Shown: piece after piece, positions 52,111 through 62,600 of the stretch
Position numbering within the stretch: the stretch's first letter is position 1
Layout of the letters: each line of letters opens with the position of its first letter
Assembly (NCBI GenBank): GCA_949316495.1
Contig: OX439009.1
Location: 15,794,201 to 15,858,200 of the forward strand
Direction of reading: 5' to 3'
Source of the DNA: Amphiduros pacificus
Taxonomy: Eukaryota; Annelida; Polychaeta; Phyllodocida; Hesionidae
Length of the DNA stretch: 64,000 nucleotides
Program-made: the position numbers and the translations under genes
Notes under the pieces: generated by a model
Seen by the model: the letters and a program-made list of their open reading frames with translations, nothing else
Database searches by the model: none
What the model was told of the DNA's origin: nothing

Positions 52111-54047
52111 AAAACAATTTTAAAACTGTCATTGTATATCTAACCCATGAATCAATATTCTTTAAATATTAACAACCAAAATTTAATCTTGTATATGATC
52201 AGGGCCATTCAGATTAATAAGGACACCATTTTAAATATTAAAAAATTATCAAGTTCCCACATCAGTTGGGTACAAACATCATTTTGGCAATGCAAACAAC
52301 TCAACCAAAAGAGTCATGCAAGCCCGAATTTCTCTGACACAATTCTTACTAACATTTAATAATTAGTGCTAAAAAAATGCATAGGTTTGTGGAATAAGTG
52401 AGAAACGAATCTATCACTGAGAAGGCAACAAGGATAGCACATCAACTAATGACATCTGACCATTTGACACTGAAAATGCTGATTGAGCTAAAAATATAAG
52501 TAAAAATAGATCTGATATTGTCTGAAGATCTGATATTGCCCAGAGAACTATGACAAGTATGAGCACTGTTTTTGAAATAGTACATTTAAATGACACTGAT
52601 ACAACCTGGTTGTCTAGCTTTCCGTGGCAGTAATTTTGAGGAATATGATTGAAATGTTGCCTCCATGCAGGTGCAATGCTGCACACTTTTTCTCCTTTTT
52701 TGGCCTATCTCCCTCCCTCAATCCCTCTTTCCCATTTAGCATGTCAATAATGTCAAGTCTGTTTCATTTTATCCTATATAACATCATGTGAGCTTAAAGC
52801 TCTCTTTGAGAAAGAGCAGTCTCGTATAAGACAAATCCCACCATCTTGCTATACCTAAGAATAATACATATTCTATCAAATATGACTTTGTCCCATGATA
52901 TTTAAATTACTGATACTTTCCATATCAACTACATCACCAGATATAACATGTAGGTACTTATCATAAATCATTCAGCTAGATTTATGTTGATTTTTCTCCT
53001 TACTAATTTATACATTATCTACTTTGCACAAATTACTTTTCATTGACTTCATTTGAGTTTCATGAAGTAAGTATTGTGTCTTTATTTTACATATTTCATT
53101 AATTATACTAAATGCCTTGCTTGGCCTGATAATCCCATCAAATATATCTCTATTATCTAAGATATATATTCAATGTCTAAAATATAATTATTTCTATTTT
53201 TAGACAGTTAAATAATTTATCATGATCACAAAACAAATTGAATATAGCATGACTTCCAACCACCACTTTTGATATTAAATATTCCTCCACTATTATATCA
53301 TTAAAAAAAGCAACAAGAAGGAAAATTGTTTCCATCTGTAAGGGGCAATTAAGAATGTTATTGGCCAGAGAGAGGCTCTATTGCCATGCAATGACAATAA
53401 AATTCCACATTGTCCAAAAAGATAGATCTGTATGTACTTTAATCTGTACCAGTTGCCCTTCCTTCTTCCCACATTTAAAATGACACACCAAACCTGAATG
53501 CTCTCTTTAGCTTTTCATTAACCTAATCATAATCAGCATTTTCATCTAAAATAATGTATAGAAACTGGTATGTCATATCTCTATTGACTGTCTGAAAACA
53601 CAAATTTGTAATGGTTTAATCTTCACTGCTTGAGTTTCAACATCTGTGATCCACCAGGTGGCTGTTGTGTCCTGTGCAATTCCAGTTCTGTACCTGCTAA
53701 TATTCATTGATTTTATATAATCACAATCGTCCTATAGTCTACAAAATGTAGGTTGGCAACTAATCTATCTTTAACTATTTCCTTGCTAATTTGCTAATTA
53801 GATCCACGAATAGATGATGAGACAGAGTTCTATAACTTTGGACATGGAAAATTAGCCAATCAATTTGCAGAGTGGCAGTTGGCACAAACGAGATTTACTG
53901 AGTACACTATTAATCTTCATTTTTTTCACATTTCATCTGAGCAATACTTCTGGTACAAAGTACTTTTTAAAAACTAGCCCATTCTAATATTAATCTACAA
54001 AATAGTTCAAGCCACAGCACCAGTTTGAATTATTCAACATATGTAGT

Positions 54048-54237
54048 ATTCAGTGATGAAAGTCAGCATTCAGGAAAAAACCTGAAACCCTTAAAAATTA
54101 ACCTGAAGATACTCCTACCCCCTTTCAGAAATGTCATTTTTGGATGTTTCAGACTGAGTTCATACCATTTTGAATTTCACATTTGAAGAAAAAAACCTGA
54201 ATTCAGGTTATTTCCGGAAGACTTTCATCAGTGAGTA
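54048..54237. mobile_element. hAT-like MITE
   Basis: Left end CAGTGATGAAAGTC and right end GACTTTCATCAGTG are inverted. Flanking AGTATT appears on both sides and may be a target-site duplication. The CAGTG ends fit the hAT superfamily. Interior AAAACCTGAA and ACCTGAATTCAGGT motifs extend the symmetry. About 190 bp, non-coding. Confidence 0.6.
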
Positions 54238-56649
54238 TTAATGCGTAACTTGAGCTTGTATGTAATATTGATTGTCAGCTAAACATTCTTCAGTAAAGAA
54301 TAAATTTTACCTTGAAATTACATAATGATTATGAATTTGGTAACCTATAATATTGTTTTTATTTATAAAAAGTTTAATCTTGAGTAAGTTTTCATTTGGT
54401 ATACAAATTATAATGATTGTTTTTGATTTTTCGGCAATTGTTACATTTCTTGTATTCATTATGCATCTAATTCAGTGGGCCGAGATTGACATAGAATTTA
54501 CCACCCAGAATTCTGAAAGATACAATTTGACTTTCTTACATTCAACAAAAAATTCTTGACATATTTTATCTGCCAAGAAATAGCAAATAATATACTGTCT
54601 ATTTACAATGGTAACATCATCTTCAATAATTGTCACAGTTTATTCTTCATATCTGGTATTATGTCAAGAGATTAAGTTGTTTCTATCATAGGTGGAAATG
54701 AACAATGTACATTTATGTGGCATAAGAAATCATGATCCCATACTTGAACTGATATTAGGTTGACAAAGATACAAAAGAGTGAAGTGATTTTTTTTGCATT
54801 GCATATAATTATGTTATTGCTATATTGTAAGACCTAATGGCAAGAAGAAAAAAACACTTGGTGTCTGTTTATCCTTTTTCAAAAAAAATATATACATGTA
54901 TAAGGCTAATCGGTGGGTTTTTTTGGGGTTATGGCAGTCTCCTTTAGTTTTCTTTTGGAATTCTAACAAGTTTAAAGTATATATCAACAAAACATTGTTT
55001 TTGGCCTAATCAAATGGTATGGCAGCCAGAAACAAGAAATGAATGATTTCTGGCCATTTGGCCAATGATTCCTGGCCACCTGATGTGGCATAAATAAAAA
55101 ATATATAGAGATATATCTGAAAACTATCTACCACAAGAAAGACCATTAAATGGAAGATCATGAGTTCTGTTACAGATGTTAAGTATACTAATATTTCTTC
55201 TGCTCATACTTTAAACTGTATTGCTAAGAATTACCCAAACTGCCAATTAATTTGGTGACAATATACATCTTATAATAAATGACTCAGTATAATAGCTGAA
55301 GTACAGGAAAAATGGTTGAGAAATATAAAAAGTCCAAAGTAAATCTTTACTTGAATCACATAGCAGGAATTTTCTTTTCATCTGGATTGTGATCACTCAC
55401 AAACTACATTTTTCACTGTCTTGCTTATCATGTCTATTTTCAATATTAAATACCGGTACATTAATAATGTCCTTATAGTTTATGAGAGCTGAACATTTCT
55501 CTTGGATCACACCAATGTTTAGTTATGATTAACAATCATAATATGTTGTAACAGATCATCTGGGTAAAATAAATGCAACTCTTTCAGAATTAAATGAAAG
55601 TCAGAACTGAGTTTAGAACAAATTCTGAGAGAAGTTTTACTAAGTTGTTTAATGTGATATATATTTTTTTTCGGGGGCTTTTTAAGGATATATACACTCT
55701 TAATTTGGCATTACCTGAGAATGTAATTCAGAATAAATTCTCAAATCTGTCAGGATTAAACCCTGTGTGTTGAACACAATATATGTGCAACTGTGTTTTC
55801 CACAATCTCACTGTACAATGAATACAAAGAGACCTTTAATCATTTTGGGGTGTACTACAGCTGTGTTCAGAAATTGCTTTCGGTGAATACTTTTATATTT
55901 GGCTTTTTGTATGCTCAGTTCACACATCAAGGTCTTAGGTCATCAAGGTGCAAGGTCTTAGTGCAACTGTTGCTAAAAAAATGAACCCAGATCTCTGGTG
56001 ACATTTTCTGTATATCCATCTTGCTCCAACAAAAAGTTACTTATCTAGCTAACTGAACTAACATCACAAACTTTTTGACACATGGGTTTTAATGAGTACT
56101 TAGATAGTTTCCTTCTATATCAACTCTAGTTTACTTCTATTCAGCTATATATTACATGACTAATGTGTGTGACTAGTCCATGCTTCTACATTAGGATAAA
56201 AATGAATTCACATAGCCTTCTCTATATGCAGATATTGCATATAATGTAGATGTTTGAACTGTTTGATTTTACTAACCATTTGTCGATTAAGCACAAATCT
56301 TAAAATACAAATCTTTCCCCTGTTGAAGGAATATTTTGTCCCTTAGTATATATTTTCCATTTTGAAAACAGAATAAAATGATCAAAAGTCAAATTTCGGA
56401 GTTTAAACATTTCCGTGTCCACATTTCTTCAAAATGGAAAATGACAAAATTTTGAGTTATATAGTTCCCCGAAACAGAAATCTTACTTTCTTTTGCAACA
56501 CAAAACAACAGACCATAAATAAATCATTTTAAATTTACATGCACTAATTAATACTGATTTTCAAAGATTTACAACCTGATTAGAATAATTGTGTGTGGTG
56601 CCACCTAGTGTTGGATGTTGACATCATGTTGTGATGCCATCTACTGGTA

Positions 56650-59600
56650 TCAGGAGGCATCAAGAGAGGACTCTGTGGAGCTGCTTTCTGTCACTGTCTG
56701 TGTGTAGCGGTGCAGGGGTATCACCAGGGCTGTGATATCATCCCCTGAGGCCGGCCGGTTCTCCAGAGTTCTCCATCCTTTTTTCAGCAAGCCTCGGGCA
56801 TTCATCACAAGTTCCTGAGCTGCAGAAGTATACCTAAAATCAGAAATAAAACCTATTTTTCTATGGATTTTCCAATTATATCAACTCTGCCATTTTATGC
56901 ACACAAATTCAAGAAATCGTCATCCTTTCTCAAGATTTTTTTCTGACATATGGAATGGCCTTCTAGCTAATGATATTATAATTTTGATGTTTGGCTCTAC
57001 CAAAATAACTTACTATGGGTGGCAAATTTATTAAATTGGTTCATAGATGTCAGTTAACAAAAGATGTGAAAATGATTCACATCTAAACTTTCCAAACAAT
57101 AAGATTGAAAATCTGTTAAATAAATTATACATAAAATGTATAACATTCACAGACACTTTTTTTATGACAATTATTCTTATGACAAATATTTCATATATTT
57201 CAGTGCTTTAAATGTATTGAAGATGTGGTGAGTAATATAGTGAGGCAGACCTGGATCTGTCATCCGGAGCGAACTGTTGTATGCAGTTCCTGACGACGTG
57301 TGCTGCTTTCTCATTGCTCGTCACATCCCACAGTCCATCAGATCCCATGATGAGCACATCATTCTCATTGTGATCATAGCTCGTCATGTCATACACCTGC
57401 ACCTACATCACAGAGAAAATAGACATGGATTTATGATGGGAATTAGGCCAACTAAGGGGAGATTAAAATCTGCCCAGATATACCTGCACCTACATCACAA
57501 AGAAAATAGACATGGATTTATGATGGGAATTAAGCCAACTAAGGGGAGATTAAAATCTGCCCAGATACACCTGCACCTACATCACAGAGAAAATAGACAT
57601 GTATGTATGATGGGAATTAAGCCAACTAGGGGGAGATAACAGTATGTCTGACAAGGGCCAGTCTGTCTTACAGTGTGGGCTGAAGTCGTTTGATTGCTAT
57701 ATTCAGTCAGGCCTTGACATACGCACTGGCCTGGGACCACCAGATCCTCTGTTTGGGCCAGTGAATGGGCCAATGAATGCTCTGTTGTAGTAGCCCAGTT
57801 GGGCAACCATAATTTTGGTCTTTTAGTTGCCCAAACTGTCTTGATTTTATTCTAATCTTTGATAGATATTTGTCTTGTATCACAATCAATAGACTTGCAG
57901 ATTATGATTGGGGCAAGTAATCCCCACTAAGACACTAGTGACTTTACAGGGATACTCTTAGCTTGTTGGTATCTGAGGTTCAATGTTTTTATTTAATTTT
58001 TGTAATTTCCAGTTAAATAGTATTACTTTTAGAAAAAAGCATTTATGTGTCAAATGAGTTTTTTTGTTACTACAAAATAGGAATCAGATCCATTTCCATA
58101 AAACAGCAATTTTGTTAAAAGTATCTCAGAGTCTTTGACTGACATAAAGAAATCACCAAGAATAATGGACTTGCTTACCTCTGGTGTTGGGGTGAGAAAT
58201 GGCTTGATGAGGATATTGGAGTCATGCACCCTGAGGTCATGGTCTCCAAACCCACGAGTTACTCCTATAGTGGCCAACACACGCGCCTGAATCACAAGTA
58301 AATTATCATTGTAGACTGCACCAAATGTGTAATTTGGATGACTCAAGATTAATCAAAATACTTAAAAATCAAATTATCTATAGAGATGTACTTTGATTTA
58401 ACTTGATCAATGCATATATTGATCAAGTTTATTATAGCTTACCCGTTTTCCTTCTCCATAAATTAATGGAAAGCGTGTGTCTTCTTCACATATTGTCTTG
58501 AAGGACCAGCCTTTCATGCATGCATCTCTGTACATAATTTGACGTCCTATATCTTTGCGGGACACCCGTCTGGCAAACTCCAGATGTGTGAACTCATTAT
58601 GCAGGAGCTCTGGGTGTATAGAGCCCTGCAATAAGACAAGTATTTCCATCAGCCAAGCTCCAGCATCACAATGCATGTATAAACATCAGTCAGTCAGAAC
58701 ACTTGAAGGAATATTTATTGCTTATATGGTTCTAGGAATGCCTCTCACCTCTAAGTATTACCCAGACACAGGACTTGTATATAGTGTCTCTCAGTTTACC
58801 ATATATATTATATATATATACCGTATCCACTCGGGTTAGCGCCCATGCTTGGCTTAACGCCCACCCCCCTTTTTAGGAAGAAATCATTAAACGCCCACCT
58901 TCCCTGGATGTCCGTAATACGATGTACGTGACGTCCTTTACCTTAGCGTCTGGGTGCCCACGAGACAAAAGTGGAGCGGCCAACATGTCAAATTGAACTT
59001 TCATATCCGTAGCTGATCGATTTTAATTGCGTTTTAAATGATAAAAAAAGGTATGTACTTAATATTATCACAATTACGTCGACAATTTCTCCACATCATA
59101 AATTTTAGCCTCAAAACAAAGCGTTTTCATTATTTATCATTTGAAATGCAATTAAAATCGATCCGCGTGTGAAAGCATTTCTGTCAACAAGGAAGACATG
59201 ACTCAACGCAACACGTGGTCGCAATTTTGAAAGGCGGAAGTGACGGGAAGAGGCTCTTGTTTTTAGCGCGAAAACGATTGTTAATATATTGCGCAATAAT
59301 GGATGGTTTTGTTCTGTTCTCGACCTTTATAAACGCCCATGCTTGGGTAAACGCCCACCCCCCTCTTTTACTTTGTCCCCAATTAGCCGCCCATGGGCGC
59401 TAACCCGAGTGGATACGGTATATATATATATCCATTTAGATTCAAATGGCAACTTCGAAAATTCTCTCAGACTGTTAACTTGCTCTATGATGAAATGACA
59501 TGTGACAATCCTACTTCCTAGAACATTGTAGATATTATGTATTCAGACTCTTAATTATACCTAAAGTTCCTTACCAGACAAACTCAGATTCTATATATGT

Positions 59601-62600
59601 TGCTTCTCCTCATATCCGTAAGTTCCTTTACTCATTAGATATTGTTTATGCTGCCTCTCCTTACTTTACTCACCAGATAGTGTATACGCTGCCTCTCAGA
59701 TTCCTTACTTTACTCACCAGATATTGTATACACTGCCTCTCAGATTCCTTACTTTACTCACCAGATATTGTATACGCTGCCTCTCAGATTCCTTACTTTA
59801 CTCACCAGATATTGTATACACTGCCTCTCAGATTCCCTACTTTACTCACCAGATATTGTATACACTGCCTCTCAGATTCCTTACTTTACTCACCAGATAT
59901 TGTATATGCTGCCTCTCAGATTCCTTACTTTACTCACCAGATATTGTATACACTGCCTCTCAGATTCCTTACTTTACTCACCAGATATTGTATACACTGC
60001 CTCTCAGATTCCCTACTTTACTCACCAGATATTGTATACACTGCCTCTCAGATTCCTTACTTTACTCACCAGATATTGTATACACTGCCTCTCAGATTCC
60101 CTACTTTACTCACCAGATATTGTATACACTGCCTCTCAGATTTCCTACTTTACTCACCAGATATTGTATACGCTGCCTCTCAGATTCCCTACTTTACTCA
60201 CCAGATATTGTATACACTGCCTCTCAGATTTCCTACTTTACTCACCAGATATTGTATACGCTGCCTCTCAGATTCTGGTGTGAAGTCTGATGACAAGGGA
60301 ATTACTTCTTCTCCTCGACACAACACTGCTCTGTAATATCATATGTGAAGATATGAACATCCAAGCCCAGGCACAAATCAATCACTAAATGACATTTATG
60401 CATAATTCTAAAGGGGCATATTACTAGTTAATGAATTTTTGAGACCTCATTTTTACTGGATTCATATAAACAATGCAAATGTCCCTCATGTGGAGGAAGT
60501 AGTGCATGTGGGCCACCACCTGGGTGAGGATATTTATAAGTTTAGTGTTTCTAAATGTGTTGCTGATTTTAACAAGCAATGTAACATGCTTTTTGCTTCA
60601 TTTAAGCATGCCAACTCATCCATGAGAAGTATATTGCTCAAAAAAATATAGTACTGCATTTTATGGCATTCAGATACTGCCCATCTTTAACAATTGCCTG
60701 AATGAATTATAGAGAATTGCCACCCGTAGAGTATGGAGAGTTCCGCGGAAAACACATTGTAAACTGCTGCTTCATATGGCCGACTGTATTTCTATCGAAT
60801 TGTGGATGCCTAAGAGATGCATGAACTTCTTTAAAATGGCTCTAGAATCCACAAATGTGGTAGAGAAAACTACAACAAATATGGGTCTGTCCGGCCTACA
60901 TTCAGTGATGGGTGGTAATTGGAGGTTTTTAATGTCAAAATATAATATGGATGTGAATGTCTTAAATAATGCTTGGAATAAAAGATGTAAATGAGAAGAA
61001 CTAGAGTGCAGAGTATCTGCTCAAATTAAAGTGCTCTGCAGATGGAGAGATGACACACAGTCATCATTTCTCAATAGGTCAATGTGTACAAATGTAATTG
61101 AGCATTTATGTACCAGTTGACAGGTACTATTTTTCAAATCTTTGGCAGTAGATATCTCACCTGCAATCCCCAGCATTGGCTACATAGAGTTTTCCCATGA
61201 AGAACATGGCAACCAGTGCGGTGCAGCCCCCAGTGATCTTGAACTTGAGCCTCTCCTGGGCTATCTGTGCGTCCTGTATTCAAAGTACATCATTCAAAAT
61301 GTTATAGACTTTTTATTTTACATCAAGTTCAGAGACTATTATAGAATACATCCCTACTATGTTGGCAACTGTCAGATAATACTAGGTTAAGTTGGGTCAC
61401 TTAAAAATGTCACTTTTTCAGTCCCATCTCAATTTCAATTTCTTAACCAAATTAAATCAGCAACAATCGCAATAAACTCCTGTTATATTTTTCACTCAAT
61501 TAAATCACTGACCTCCATTACAAATTCAATTTTAAAATAACACTCTCAACATTTTACACAACTAATCAGGTTCTTTATATTTAGAAATCTATCTTACCAT
61601 ATTGTGAAATGCAGATTCCAGTGCTCCGATGACCAGTTCGTCCGCTGTGATGGAGGAGGTTTTGTCCCTTAGTGCCAGAGGGTGGCTAGATTTGCTGGCT
61701 GATCCTTGTCCCCGGGCCATATATGAGTCAAAGTTGTACCTTTTGCCAATCAGCATCTCACGGACTTTTATTAGTTGATTCTGAAATGAATAATCAAAAT
61801 GTTATTAACATGAAATAGATATCTGACCCAATAACATGATAACATTTGTATCTTGAACAGATAACTTGAAGTATAAAATTGTGAAAACTTATGAGCCACA
61901 ATGGCAATAAATTTCAGTTCCAGAGTTCATTCATTTTAAAATATGTATTTTGATTTATTAATTTCAATTTGCTGATGCTGAAATGACTCAGCCAGTTATT
62001 CAATCTTTGATTTAATGTTGTCAGCATATACCTGTAGACATCTAAGATTGAATGGTGCAAGCATATACCTGTAGACATCTAAGATTGAATGGTGCAAGCA
62101 TATACCTGTAGGCATCTAAGATTGCAAGCATATACCTGTAGACATCTAAGATCACAAGCATATACCTTTAGACATCTAAGATTGCAAGCATATACCTGTA
62201 GGCATCTAGGATTGCAAGCATATATACCTGTAGGCATCTAGGATTGCAAGCATATACCTGTAGACATCTAGGATTGCAAGCATATACCTGTAGACATCTA
62301 AGATTACAAGCATATACCTGTAGACATCTAGGATGGCAAGCATATACCTGTAGACTTCTAAGATTGCAAGCATATACCTGTAGGCATCTAGGATGGCAAG
62401 CATATACCTGTAGACATCTAAGATTGCAAGCATATACCTGTAGGCATCTAAGATTACAAGCATATACCTGTAGGCATCTAGGATTGCAAGCATATACCTG
62501 TAGACATCTAAGATTGCAAGCATATACCTGTAGGCATCTAAGATTACAAGCATATACCTGTAGACATCTAGGATTGCAAGCATATACCTGTAGACATCTA

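Larger units (their letters stand above)
46523..56649. other. GLYCTK/PPM convergent intergenic region, about 10 kb without a recognised gene
   Basis: The sequence is AT-rich throughout. No ORF here looks like a protein, and I recognise no tRNA, rRNA or miRNA. Contents seen: a short duplication ATGAGAGTTGGGTTCYT (47355-47405), a palindrome around GTGACAAATTTGTCAC (48662-48698), degenerate repeats (51865-52110) and a hAT-like MITE (54048-54237). The 3' UTRs of both flanking genes occupy the ends. Confidence 0.6.

Noticed and set aside
52414-52686. 90-codon minus-strand ORF in the gene-free interval
   Set aside because: No domain, no splice partners, and composition typical of chance AT-rich ORFs.
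59680-60336. Three overlapping 171-218-codon ORFs (SLLYSPDIVYTASQIPYF type)
   Set aside because: Artefact of the 44-bp array; all three plus-strand frames are open through it.
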